DNA from: Cristatella mucedo
Lineage: Eukaryota > Bryozoa > Phylactolaemata > Cristatellidae
Length of the DNA: 64,000 nucleotides
Reading direction: 5' to 3'
NCBI GenBank assembly: GCA_009760855.2
Contig: WPIO01000154.1
Location: 808,001-872,000 of the forward strand
This document shows, in pieces, positions 44,035 through 56,115 of this stretch. How positions within the stretch are numbered: the stretch's first letter is position 1; each line of letters opens with the position of its first letter. The translations under genes and the position numbers were made by a program. A model generated the notes under the pieces. It was not told where the DNA came from. It did not search any database and saw only the letters and a list, made by a program, of their open reading frames with translations.

Positions 44035-45070
44035 TAATGTAGCGCATCTCCGTCTGCAGCTCCGAAAAGCCGTGAGGACAAGTTTTCATTTCATTCAGGA
44101 CAAGTTGACATTGCACGCAACAAAGAGAAAGTGAGAAGCATAGCTGCGTCAGGAGAGTAGTCGTGGAAAAAGTGAGCCGCATGGAAGTATCAGCTCAGGA
44201 CTGCTCTTCTAATAGGTGATGCTGGTACGTGACCATCACCACGTGCTCGAAATTTGGGTGTCGTTTTCGACAGCTACCTCAATTTTAAAAGCTTCATTCA
44301 GAAGACTGCTTCTACAGCTAGCCGTCGCGTCCGATCCCTATCTACGATTAGGAGCTCTCTTCCACAGTGGCTTGCACAAAATTTAACTAGCTCCTTAGTT
44401 ATGTTTCGGCTTGATTATTGTAATTCTCTTTTGGCTGGGCTACCAAAGAGAGCAACTAGGTAACTGCAGATGGCTATGAAATGATGGCTGCAAGGCTAGT
44501 TTTTAAGTCAGAGAGGTTTTATCACGTGTCTCCTTTGCTAAAAGACCTTGGATGGCTACCGGTTGATCAACGGATACAGAGAAAAGTTCTTACGCTGACC
44601 CTCAAGATCCGGCACGGCTTGGCTCCTCCATACCTAGCTGAACTACTGCACCAGTTTCAGCCTCCTCGTGCCGCCAGGTCCTGTGTGGACAATAAATTAG
44701 CTGTTCCATTCCTCCGCTTAAAGACCGTTGGCGACAGAAGCTTTTGCTCTGCAGGTCCTAGGCTGTGGAACTCGCTTCCACAATTCTTACGCAACGACAA
44801 CTACTCTCCTGCTGCCGACTATGGCTCATCCGTTTCAGTGGCTCTAAGCTGCTACATTCATGCCACTCACTACCTCAACTGCTCTCTTGACTCTCCTATG
44901 CTTCCCACTTTCTCTTTGTTTCGTAAGACGAAGTCGGTTGGCTACCGAATTTGTACCGAAAGTCGGTTAGGCAGTGAGTTCGCTATTAAAAAAAAGTCCG
45001 GCGTAACACCCACATAGTCTTTTTGGCTTTGTGGAGTTACAGACTTAGATATATTATATTACATTACATG
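44035..45070 (+). mobile_element. LINE family B, longest copy, with an inverted partner
   Basis: 44225-45070 is a sense copy: VVFDSYLNFKSFIQKT, FRLDYCNSLLAGLPKRATR, then after a frame change [55 protein letters not shown], stop near 45000 and an ATTAC end. This is an L2-like C-terminus, distinct from family A. Directly upstream, 44035-44205 is an antisense, internally deleted piece of the same family, so the two form an inverted pair. Confidence 0.82.
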
Positions 45071-45411
45071 AGGACGGCTGCAAAGAATGTGCCTCAGTCG
45101 GCAGCACGCGAGCGGAGGAGGTTAAGCTAAGTGACGCCTATCTAGTTGCTTAACTAGCATGAAGTAGCGGCCAAGTTCGTAGAATTGGCATGCTATCTCG
45201 TTGGAGACGTAGATTAGATGCAGAAATAAAGAATGTAGCTGGGCGTCCATCAGTAAATTAAGGCTCGAAGTTCACAGTAAAACCAAGGTTTAAAGTTCAT
45301 ATGATGCCAGACCCAAATTGATTGGATTTGGACTATCATCCAGTCACATCAGACGAAAATTCAATCATAAACTGCGGTTGACAGATCGAAAAGGCGGGAA
45401 CGGACGGTGGC

Positions 45412-45850
45412 ACGAATAATAATAATAGTACATTTGCATAGCGCCCTCGGAGAGCTGAATCTCTCTCTCTCTCTCTCTCTCTCTTGGCACTTAATAGATG
45501 CTGCATAGAAAGCTTTACCAAATTATTGGTGGTAACATCACAAAGCAACAGACACAGTGTAAGCAGGTACATGCGAACGAGAGACTAATCACAAAGACAA
45601 ATCAAATGCTGTAATAAGCAGGTGCGTTTTAAGCTTCTTTTGTAGATGTCGTCATGTCAGGGGACGTCGTGACATGCGTCAGTAGTGAGTTCCAGGCTTT
45701 AGGAGTATAGGAACTAAAGGCACGGTCTCCAGCAGATTAGGGTCCCTTTGATTTCTAGAATATCTTCAGTAACAGCAGTGAAGTCCTAGGTGCTTCCACG
45801 GGTGTGCGTAAAGCGACATACCATTTTCAGAATTCGCTATCGCTTTGCTG
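45412..45850 (-). mobile_element. LINE A-like copy, antisense, with a CT microsatellite grown inside the tail
   Basis: Begins with AATAATAATAATAGTAC and the reversed tail core; where other copies read AATCTCTTTCTAGGCAC, this one has about 12 CT units at 45462-45484. Upstream (45600-45840) is the reverse of the L2-like C-terminal coding region. Confidence 0.78.
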
Positions 45851-46883
45851 TTGACGCTGCTATATCTGTTTCGAATTTTATCAATTCAACATTATTTAAC
45901 TGCGATTAGAACCCCCCCCCAGTCTGCCGGGAAAGTACATGTACACCTAGACGATCAATTGGACCTTGCCGCGTATATGAGTTTGTATTCTTACGCTTAT
46001 TTATCCCACAATTCAGTGGCGAGTGAGTGGAGTTGCTGAAGTGACGGCAATAATGACTTGCAGCTTCTCCTATCATCATGCTTCATCAATACAGACAGCA
46101 TGTGATTTAATGGCTTATTACTACACCACTGCGTAAACCATTAGAGCTACACTAATGCAAATATGGCATATAGTGCCTTGCTTGGACGTAGCTGGCTGAC
46201 TTTCAAAAGCAAAGGGAAAACACAAATGACAAGATTGGGTGTTCTTGTTAGACAATCTCTTTCTAGAATCAATCTGTGCCAAATTTTTTCGTAAAGTGGT
46301 GTCTTTTAAGATCGATCAGATTGTATAGTTATCGCCGGAAATATAATGAGGCTACTTATTGTTGAAGGGTTTTCCAATAAATCTCTCAAAATCTTTCTGA
46401 CCTGTCTGCATATCAATAGAAAGAAATAGGCTTTGTTTATAATGCTATTTGAATTTATGTAAAATTAACGTGCTACTTGGCTCGATAGCAGCTTGCATTC
46501 GAAAAGCGGAACCGTCTTTTTCCTTATCTTACGTGCGACATTCATTAAGTTAAAGGGGACCACCGTACTGAGCCGGGGATCTTTGTTGAAGGTAGTATGC
46601 CAAGCTCTAAGTTTCGGATCGCTCAATAGAGGGCGTGCCCGGCACTACGATGTTGGTTAAGGAAGGGCTCCCAGCAAAACGACTGTGAATATATTGTCCC
46701 AAGCTTCGCAAGTGACTTAACCCACATCTCCCGCATTCTCAACTCTAGATGACGCTGTAGCGGCGGCGGTGACTGCTCAACCATCTGACCAGGCCAATAC
46801 GATCTGACCAACCTCCACCCAGTACTACCACGTTTCGTGAACCTGACTTACGAGCCAGTCGATATTCAGATGGCGATCTTTGT
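45851..46883. other. Intergenic DNA, nothing recognised
   Basis: AT-rich, no long frame, no repeat family match. Confidence 0.4.
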
Positions 46884-47382
<499 letters not shown>

Positions 47383-47384
47383 CA

Positions 47385-47800
47385 CGCGGCTATTGTGTTG
47401 TGTTGTGTGCGGCTGCTGCTTCTGCTATTGCAATTAGTGCAGCAGCATCGGCCACTAAGTTTGCTCCACCTGCAGCAGGTGCTTGAGCAATTGACTCGAT
47501 GTAGCTTCCGGACTTGGTGCTGCCGCCGGAGCCACAGCGATAAAACAAGTGTACAGCCCGTAGATCTATCGCGAACTTCAGCTCTAGCCGAGTACCAGGC
47601 ATTCATGCACTTCCAGCACATGGATGAGGTAATGTTGAGTCAAACCGTAGCTATGTTTCGAATCAGTAGGTGACTGGTTTTAAGCTGTTGTTCTTAACCA
47701 TCGGGGTTTCACTTTCAGTCAGCCTTGGTTTGCCGAATTCATCCCACGGGGATAACAGTTTCTTCGCAACTCTATGGTGGCCTTTTATGTGAAATTTAGT
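47385..47800. other. Possible isolated exon-like segment, unassigned
   Basis: A frame after the CT tract is open through SALAEYQAFMHFQHMDE and meets GTAATG at about 47629; the CT tract could act as an extended pyrimidine tract. No family match, so this is only noted. Confidence 0.15.
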
Positions 47801-47994
47801 CGGCCGTGAACTGCATTCGTATAGCAGTAGTCGTTGCCCGCATCGGTTCAGCCGGAAAAAGGGTCGTCGACGCTACCACAGAGGAGCAGGGATCTTGCCT
47901 GGCAACGAAAGACCCCTTCGTCGGGGTGACCTCAGCAGGCCGACCTGGGCTTATACCGCAGACGAAACAAGCAGGCGTCTCTGGGACACACAGA

Positions 47995-48295
<301 letters not shown>

Positions 48296-48959
48296 TGCGT
48301 GTTGCAGCAGATGTAGAGAGACGAGGAGAAAGAGAGGCAGCATGCAAAGATAGCGAAGCTGCTGCAGCCAGGTCTTGGTGCCACTTGGGAATCGGCTCCG
48401 CTTGTCAAGATTCCATGGACCGCCGAGCTACGATGAACGGAACCCTGCCCGGATGCTGGCTCAGTTTGATCGTGCGGAAACTCCGTAAAGATGGCTGGCA
48501 TGGGAGGTACTGTGAAGTCGGATCTTTCGGGGACATTCTATGAGGCTGCAAGGAGTCATCACGCGCTCGAACTTGGAGATAAATCGGGTGCTAGCTATTG
48601 TCAATGAGCTGGCTGCAAAAGCTGAAGTGACGCAGAACTCGGGGAGACAAGCTGAATAGCCAGAATGACTCTTCCGGACGGAAAAGGTCGAACGCGGTGG
48701 CCTCACTTCACAGTCATCCTTGACAGGAAGGGTGAACTTGCGAAACGGGGTTCGCTGAAGCGAAGGCCCGGCGATGAGGGTCCATAGAGTGGCTGGTGCT
48801 GGCCATACCCGTCCAAGTTCGGCTTGCCAGGAGGTATTACTTACGATTCCGAGTCCGGATAATTTCCTAGGGTGCAAGACCCTAAAAACAGTGTTTCTTT
48901 GAGAGCTGACCGTACGTTGGAAGGAAAACATTGAGATGGCAAACTAAAGCAAGATTAGC

Positions 48960-49205
48960 CACTACGGGGCGAGGCCGACCGTGCACGAGTACTGGTGGAG
49001 GTGCGAGCTATTTGCTATCGAAGTGGGCGCTCTGGGGTATGATGCTGCTGGTAGATCGACCGTCTCTTTCCTGGATTGTAACGGTTTTCGGGGTAAACGC
49101 CGGCGGCGAGTAATCAAAGAAGAAGCCCTCGCAGCTTCCGTCGGCTTCGCGGCGAGCGTGCGCGCGGATTCAATCGCAATGCACAAGGCGATAGCGTGAG
49201 CATCA
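48960..49205 (+). mobile_element. Possible terminal fragment of a second RLE-type retroelement
   Basis: The frame 48981-49199 reads LFAIEVGALGYDAAGRSTVS, then FRGKRRRRVIKEEALAASVG. This resembles the C-terminus of RLE-encoding LINEs, in which a (P/A)(V/I)EVG-RG motif is followed by a STV-(F/L) helix and a basic (R/K)..(I/V)KE stretch. No RT could be recognised in 48300-48960. Family assignment tentative. Confidence 0.4.
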
Positions 49206-49494
49206 GTAGGGGAGACTCTATCTAAATCGCTAAAGTCAGCGATAAAGCCTATGTACCTAAATGGGACATTTCAGCGAACGATGGGCGTTTTCGACGCGCT
49301 GCGAGTCTCTGCCGGGGATTGGCCTAGTGGCCAGTCTAGTGACTGCCTCGGTGTTTTCATGGTTTGCTTGCTTGCTTGCTTTAGGCTGCCGCTCGGCGAT
49401 TTCCGCTTCGCTTCTGCACGTCACGTGGGCGGCGATTGTTCAGCAAGCAGGGAAGCCGGCCGATCGGGCTGCTGGCTGGACCTGGCCCCAGGAT

Positions 49495-49640
49495 ATACGT
49501 TTCTCGCTCTTAACTACCGATATCATGGGTTCCAATCCTGCAGTGGACGATCCTGTATTGCCAACAGCGCTCGGTGGCGATTGCTATTAAGGCTCTTTCG
49601 CCCGCTACAAAAATTAGGCTGTTGAATCAGCTTAACTATT
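49495..49640 (+). mobile_element. SINE S1 decayed partial copy
   Basis: B-box region GGGTTCCAATCCTGCAGTGG, body, and 3' end AATTAGGCTGTTGAATCAGC; head lost. Confidence 0.7.
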
Positions 49641-49789
49641 TCAGATATAAGAGCTTATGCTATTTTCAGATACTTTTTTAGATGAAGAGTAGCCTAGTTA
49701 GTCGAAGCTGCGCTTGTAGCCGCGGTCTGCAGCTGATGATATACAGCTGGACGCACAGCTCTGGCCTACCGTTCCTCGAATAGTTTATA

Positions 49790-49890
49790 TAATAATAATA
49801 ATACTAATCAATTTGCATAGCGCCCTCAGAGAACGTAATCTCTCTCTGGGCACTTTACAGTTGCTGCAAAGGAATCATGGTCGAATGGCT
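49790..49890 (-). mobile_element. LINE A tail, antisense
   Basis: AATAATAATAATACTAATC followed by the reversed tail core and start of the 3' UTR (to about 49890). Confidence 0.78.
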
Positions 49891-50592
49891 CACTGCGTGC
49901 TTTTCTCGATAGACTTCACCTTCACGCCTCGATTTCGCCAGGGGCTCTTAAAATCAAAGGAACTTTTTCGAGCTCCACTCTCCGCGAGAAAGTGGAGGTG
50001 GCTTCCGGTCAATCTGTAGGTATAGATTATTTAACATTCTGATATTTAAAGCGTAGACGTCTCTGCTTGTTCGCGTCGGGTTTAACTGGCGCATTAACCG
50101 TCTCTTTGCTAACTTTGATTCGGTCGGGACAAAAAATTAGCGACGCCTTTCTTCCACCTAATTTTGAAGACTTTAGGTGACAGACAGTTTTTTCTTTGCA
50201 AAAAATGAGACGATAAAATCCGTAAGGATTCTTGCATACAAGAATTTTTCTCGTCTGCTTGTCTGCGTCATATTTTAAGTCGTCCACTCCAAATGTTCTT
50301 CGCTGCTACTTCTATCCAGTTAGTCTGCCCGATTTATCAAAAGTCCTACAGGTCTGCCGCGTTGCCACGGTGTCCGCTACGGGCCTCAGATTTACCATCT
50401 CAAGCTACGCAGAGTTAGCTATTTCGATTGCAAAATCTACCGCACTGTAACAGCAGCATAGTCATCAAGGCTAAGCAGAATCTGAGCAATACGCAATTAT
50501 GCTGCTTGCACAACTTATAACCCCAAGCATAAACATGCCACCGAAGCGTTACATGGTAATCGGGCGCCTGGAAATACATCATTGCCCTGTGA

Positions 50593-50712
50593 ATGGCATA
50601 GTCAGCCATTACATGATGGCATAGTCAGCCATTACATGATGGCATAGTCAGCCATTACATGATGGCATAGTCAGCCATTACATGATGGCATAGTCAGCCA
50701 CTGCGTGATGGG
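50593..50712. repeat. 23-bp minisatellite, five units
   Basis: Units start at 50593, 50616, 50639, 50662 and 50685; the first four are identical and the last is diverged. Each unit contains an inverted pair ATGGC...GCCAT. Confidence 0.93.
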
Positions 50713-50854
50713 ACAGCCTAGCATCAATTCAAGTAATGCTTACAAGCGCACTGACTACATGCAATTCATATGCAAAGTGTTTAGAAGTAGAGCTCTCTTA
50801 GGGATCTGTACAATATTGTTTTATCATTTATTTTACAAACAATAATTCTTGAGA

Positions 50855-51375
50855 ACTTGGGAAATTATTTCACGATGCCGTTTGATATACGGATACAGAG
50901 CAAAGTTCTTACACTGGTCCACAAGGCGCGACACGGCTTGGCTCCTCCGTACCAAGATGGACTACTATATCAGTTTCAGCCTCCCTGTGCCCTCAGGTCC
51001 TGTAAGGAAATCAAATTAACTGGTCCATTCTTCCGCTTAAAGACCGTGGGCGACAGAAGCTTTTGCTCTGCGGGTCCTAGAGTGTGGAACTCACTTCCAC
51101 GATTCTTACGCAACGACAACTAATTTCCTGCTGCCGACGATGGCTCATCATTTCCAGCCGTCCTGAGCTACTGCTCTCTATGCAGCTTACTTCCACGAAT
51201 GCTCTCCTGACTCTTCCATGCTTTCCAATTTGTCTTTATTGCGTGAGATGAAGTCTGTTGGCTACCAAATGCGTATCAAAAGCCGCTTAGGCTGCGAGTG
51301 CGCTAGACAAAACTTTCCTTCGTAACACCCACACAGTCTGCGATGCTCTGTGGAGTTATAGTCGGAGATACGCAG
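50855..51375 (+). mobile_element. LINE family B copy, sense, 5'-truncated
   Basis: Opens at [20 protein letters not shown] and is open to 51123, then decayed to GAGTTATAGTCGGAGATACG. Faces the antisense copy at 51625-52320 across a 250-bp gap. Confidence 0.82.
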
Positions 51376-51624
51376 TACTTGGGAAGAGATTAAATTTTCT
51401 GCTGGTGCTATACAATATGGGAATATTATCATCATTATTGCTACATCTCTTCACAAATTGCTACATTCTTCATCTCTTCACTTGGCGTCCACTTAAAAAC
51501 GCACGGATAGCCACCAGATGAAGAGAAGTCGCCGAACGTTGGATAATAAGCAATAAATACAGCTACTAATTTAAAGAACATAATATAGTAAGACGTTAGG
51601 TTATTATGTAATATTTAGGCGAGA

Positions 51625-52320
51625 TGCTTATAGAATGCAATGTATCTTCGTCTGTAATTCTACAAAGTCACAAAGACTATGTGGGTGTTACGCAGGAAAG
51701 TTTTGTATAGCGAACTCACAGCCTAAGCGACTTTCGGTACGCACTCGGTAGCCAGCAGACTCCGTCTCACGCAAGAAAGAGAAAGTGGGAAGCATAACAG
51801 AGTCAGGAGAGCTATTGAGGTAGTGGGTAGCATGGAAGTAGCAGCTCAGAGCCGCTGAAAAGGATGAGCCATAGTCGGCAGCAGGAGATTGGTTGTAGTT
51901 GCGTAAGAATCGTGGAAGCGAGCTCCACAGTCTAGGAACTGCAGAGCAAAAGCTTCTGTCGCCAACGGTCTTTAAGCGGATGAATGGAACAGCTAACTTA
52001 TTTTTCATACAGGACCTGGGTGCACGAGGAGGTTGAAACTGGTGTAGCAGTTCAGAAAGATATGAAGGAGCCAAGCCGTAGCGGGCCTTGTGGGTCAGCG
52101 TAAGAACTTTGCTCTGTATCCACTGATCAACCGGCAGCCATCCTATCTCTTTTAGCAAAGGAGACACGTGATCAAACCTCTGGGATTTGAAAACTAACTA
52201 GCCTTGCAGCCATATTCACAGCCATTTGCAGTGGCCTAGTTTTTTTTGGTAGCCCAACCAAAAGGAAATTACAATAATCAAGCCGAGACAGAACTAAGGA
52301 GCTAGTTACGTTTTTGCAAT
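51625..52320 (-). mobile_element. LINE family B copy, antisense
   Basis: Open on the - strand from 52167 to 51688: SPLLKEIGWLPVDQWIQSKV through [18 protein letters not shown] to [16 protein letters not shown], ending in the reversed 3' end (CAATGTATCTTCGTCTGTAA). One of the least decayed family B copies. Confidence 0.85.
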
Positions 52321-52324
52321 CAGA

Positions 52325-52772
52325 TCAGATCTACTGCGCCACCAGGCTAAGCATCGTACCACCCGCTTTTCGGAATCTAACTATTTACCTGTGCCTCATA
52401 TAAACCTCAACTCCTTTGGAGGCCGTGCCTTTAGTTTGTATGCTCTTAAAGCCTGGAACTCGCTCCCAATTTTCGTCACGACATCCCCCGACTTGACCAC
52501 ATTTTAAAAGAAATAAAACGCACCTATTTATGACAGCATTTAGTGGGTCCCTGGGATTCATTATTTATGTGCTTATGCGTGCTGACACTTTTGCATGCTG
52601 CCACTAACCGCACTTGCATGTTGACCCTGTGCGTTTCACCCCTAACTATGTTATTCTTGTTGTTTATTGAGCATGCTACCACTAACCATTCGAACGTGTT
52701 TCCTTTGCAGTCAATTTAAAACGCATAGAAAGAGATTGAGTTCTCCGATGGCGCTTTTTCAAGTGTATTATT
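52325..52772 (+). mobile_element. LINE A, short 5'-truncated copy
   Basis: Starts at the segment encoding [14 protein letters not shown] in the longest copy and runs through a decayed C-terminus (frame broken by an extra T near 52504) to the 3' UTR, tail and ATT repeats. Abuts a LINE B copy on the opposite strand at about 52320. Confidence 0.88.
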
Positions 52773-52967
52773 ATTATCATTACATCAATTAAAATAAGCT
52801 AAAAAAGTTTAATAGAATTATTATTCTTAAAAATCCCTAAATTGTATAATTGCATCGGAACTGCATAGATACTTGAAGCAACCGACCACTGGAAACAGGA
52901 CTAACTACGCACTGACTTGATGTTTTTTATGTATTCAGGAGACAAGACTGGTGTATTTTGATATAGC

Positions 52968-53062
52968 TAATAATAATAATAATAATAATAATAATGCATT
53001 TGATATAGCGCCCTCAGAGAATTCAATCTCTTCCTAGGCACTTTACATTTACTGCAAAGGGT
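52968..53062 (-). mobile_element. LINE A tail, antisense
   Basis: Nine AAT repeats, then the reversed tail core through TTTACTGCAAAGG. Same subfamily as the other tails. Confidence 0.8.
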
Positions 53063-53270
53063 ATCACCACAAGGGAAATTAATTTTTTCCGTGCACTTCA
53101 CATGCAGGAAGGCTTAAAAAGCAAAAGAGGTTTTTGAATAGCAACAACATGCACAGCTGCAGCTGGCATAATCATAAACGGTATGCACCGTAACGAACGA
53201 TTACTGTGGATTTAGAGCAAACTTGGTAAGAATTGCGCATCCTAGTTATTGTGAGCCTTGATTCTTGTTT

Positions 53271-53305
53271 AAGCTTTATCAAGTGCAATATTATTATATT
53301 ATTAA
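53271..53305 (+). mobile_element. Roughly 30-bp LINE A tail-only insertion
   Basis: Matches 37561-37590 of the longest copy exactly, including the irregular ATTATTATATTATT start of its repeat, but nothing upstream is related. Either an extreme 5'-truncated insertion or a short template switch. Confidence 0.55.
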
Positions 53306-53820
53306 GCTTTCAGAGTGTCCGCGGTATAGGGCTTTCGATAAAGAGGCAGGAGTTTTCAGTAATTAAGGAACACAGTTAAGCTAGCAAAAACCGCATGGCT
53401 AGCTTCACTGCTTTTTGCATGGTTCAACCGGCAAAGACTGCAAATAGTGAAGATCGCAGCGAGAAATTCAAAAAAATAACATCGTGCATTTGCATACTTC
53501 GTCTATAAGCTAAGGCAGCCAAGATAGTAAGGTAATAGCAATGACGAAGTTTTTATGCCATAGATACGTCCATAGTAGTTACTGCAATATTCGATCCTGG
53601 TCGGCCTCTGCTCCTGCAGCGCTGGCTTACAGATCAGAATATTTCTGATCGCCGAGCAGAGGATTTGACGTGCACTTGAAGGTTATTTATAATAAAAACA
53701 CGACGTTGAATCCCCGATTACATTAATTATCTCCGTAAGGTGGCATGGCAGCTTGCTTTCCCTCGCGTGAATTAGATGACCTCATGGACTGTTCAGAGCG
53801 CAAGAAACGAAGTCTTACTA

Positions 53821-55016
53821 TTACTTCGCTGCTGATGTGTTTACACTCTGTTGCCGAGACATGTATCGGGTCTCCTGAGCAGCGCTGCTCCGCAGTTGAA
53901 GGTCATTAGGAGGAGCTGATTTATTAATTTGTTGGAGTATGCTGGTGCTCTGCATTTCGTTAGAGTGTCGTCTAACGAAGGCGGCGAGACTCCTTCGGAA
54001 CCTGGATGACGTCAGGCAGTAGACTAGGAAACTGGTTGAGCAGCCGCCATATTGGAGCAGGCTGAAGATAGTCCACGTGAGGTCAAAACGAGCATATTGG
54101 TGACTTTTCCAGTCCAGCGGCCATTCCATAAGAAGGAGAACGACACGGGCACCGTGGTTATTAGGAAGACTGTGTTCACCGCCAGGAGCATGACGGTAAT
54201 TGGACGCGACCGGACTGCTCCCGCCGAGGAGGAGCAAATATTTCGCTTGCGATCGCGAAGAGTGACCAATGTTAGGATGTTGCACGGCAGAATGACGGCG
54301 GCTGGAGCCAGCGAGTAGAGCACCATGTCCAAATATCCCCATACCTTTTCGTGCAGCCACTCCTGTCCATGTGCCGAGCAGTAGCCTACGACGTCGTGAC
54401 TATAAATAGCGGGCACCATCGCGTCGACAAGTAGGAGAAGCGCTGCGAGCAGTAGGACGAGCGAAATGGCTCGAACTCTCGTGCACAGTCGCTGGTAGCG
54501 TAACGGTGCTCGGATGGCGACCAGACGCTCCGCAGAGACTGCCGCCTGTATCCAACCGTGCAGCTGCAACGAGAAGTAGGTCAAGTACACGTGGGCTCGG
54601 CATCCGGCCTCTGACGCGTGCGGCGAGTTGCGAATCTCCGTCGACAAGCCGGTGCAGTAGTAGATAACGTTCCGCAGCAGGCCCGAGCAAGCCACCATCA
54701 GGCCCGAGAGGGCGTTGGCCACTATGTGGACGCTGATGGGCAGCGAACGCAGGCGGCGGCTCGCCAAGACGGCCGCGATGGACAAGGAGTGTCCCAGCAG
54801 CGCGCAGACAAGAAACAGCGAGCCGGCCGAAATCCATAGCATGTAGCTAGCGTAGGTCTCGGGCCAAAGTTCCACGTACGAAACATTCGTCCACTGATCT
54901 GAGGGATACGGCGCTGAATCTTCTGCTGAATCTTCTGCTGAATCTTCTTCGACGTCGCCTGCCTGCTGGCTGCGAATTACTGTTTCCTCCATCCACGGCG
55001 TCACTCCGTCGGACAT
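53821..55016 (-). CDS. Class A (rhodopsin-like) peptide-type GPCR, frame broken before TM7
   Basis: ATG at 55014-55016. Seven-transmembrane receptor of the peptide/FMRFamide-receptor-like type common in protostomes; ligand unknown. Visible features (residues from the ATG): extracellular N-terminus with an NVS sequon (44-46) and a tandem SAED repeat; TM1 58-84 with GHS in place of GN; TM2 94-116; Cys139 opening TM3, with ERL (163-165) in place of DRY; TM4 182-205; Cys213 in loop 2; TM5 227-255; TM6 273-297. The first frame then runs into SRGLSSACS and stops at 54024, while TM7 and the tail (LTWTIFSLL, then STSFLVYCLTSSRFRRSL in place of NPxxY) are in another frame that stops at 53821. The switch must fall at about 54075-54120, near short A and T runs; either a base is missing here or the copy is a pseudogene. 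No intron is apparent. Confidence 0.82.
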
Positions 55017-55019
55017 CGG

Positions 55020-56030
55020 TTTTTACGGCCTTCGGGAAGGTCGGTAGCTTTTATGCTAAGCCGTTGAAGAGCCGCGGGATACCTCAGCCGTCAATGCGAC
55101 AGTGAAACTCTTCGCTGGCTGCTCGGCGGACAGATCCCGACGATGATACGAGGCTGCATAGTCTCGGCAGACGATACGCTAATTTCTTGCCCGTCGTCTC
55201 GTCCGCTCTCTTCCAATGCTGCAATGGGTGCGAATAGCCTTCCTTCCGCGGCTCAGCTACGGCGCCAACCAACCGCGGTCGCCTGCAACCGCTCCGTCGG
55301 CTGCTGGCGACCTCGACTGGCGGAGTGATTCATGGCTCCATTCACGGCTAGCTGACAGCGCGGCCCTGCGCATGCTCTGCGGTCACGCGGTGCACATGCT
55401 GCGTGGCTTCCGCACCGAGTCAGCAAGCAGCAGCAGCGCTCGAAGTCTCGGCCGACGTGCGGCGAATACCGGCGACGCTTGAACGGCTTGTGTTACGGCT
55501 AGTTACTTGTAGGTGCTGCCCCTATGCACGCACGTACGCCGGCATAAGCAGACGGCAGCGATGACGAGCGCCCGCACCATTAGCGCATAATAACAATGGT
55601 CCGTATATAATGGTCCGTATCCCTAACGCAGACGCGTCTATTCGACAGCAGACGACGGTTGCCGGCCTTTAACAGCGGCCAATGCGTGCACCAACGGCTC
55701 TCCGGCCTAGAACTCCAATGAGCTCCATGGCCAATGCCAAGTCTAAAATCCCCAGCCACTGCGAGCCTATCTCGAGGCTGACGGCGGCGAGGCCCTGCCC
55801 CGCCCCGCATACTGCTACTGCCCCGGCTCAGCATTCTGGCAGCCAGCCTTTGCCACGATGCTGCCACCAAGGTCATAGATACCCATGAGGGCAAGTATAA
55901 TAGTACCGACTGTTCATAATTCGTCCGAGAACGAACTGCATAGACACTTCGCTTAGAGGCTGAAGAGGAAGTTCGTGCCGAGCGATTAGCGGCGCTACCG
56001 GCAGCGCCGTCGTCGTAAGCTTTGTGAAGG
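55020..56030. other. GC-rich 5' flank of the GPCR gene
   Basis: CpG-rich up to about 55500, as expected for 5' UTR or promoter of the - strand receptor. I see no clear TATA box. Frames here have no recognisable domain. Confidence 0.4.
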
Positions 56031-56115
56031 CTGCTGGCAATATGGCTGCGTATGGCTGCATATGGCTGCTGGCAATATGGCTGCGTATGGCTGCATAGGG
56101 CTGCTGGCAATATGT
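56031..56115. repeat. 35-bp tandem repeat, 2.4 units
   Basis: Units at 56031 and 56066, partial at 56101, built from TATGGCTGC(A/G) sub-repeats. In the 5' flank of the GPCR gene, about 1 kb upstream of its ATG. Confidence 0.88.

Noticed and set aside
50593-50712. CRISPR-like array
   Set aside because: Units are directly adjacent without spacers, and the genome is eukaryotic. It is a minisatellite.
54400-54837. 145-codon - strand frame in another phase within the GPCR gene
   Set aside because: Overlaps TM1-TM4 of the receptor out of frame and has no hydrophobic pattern of its own.
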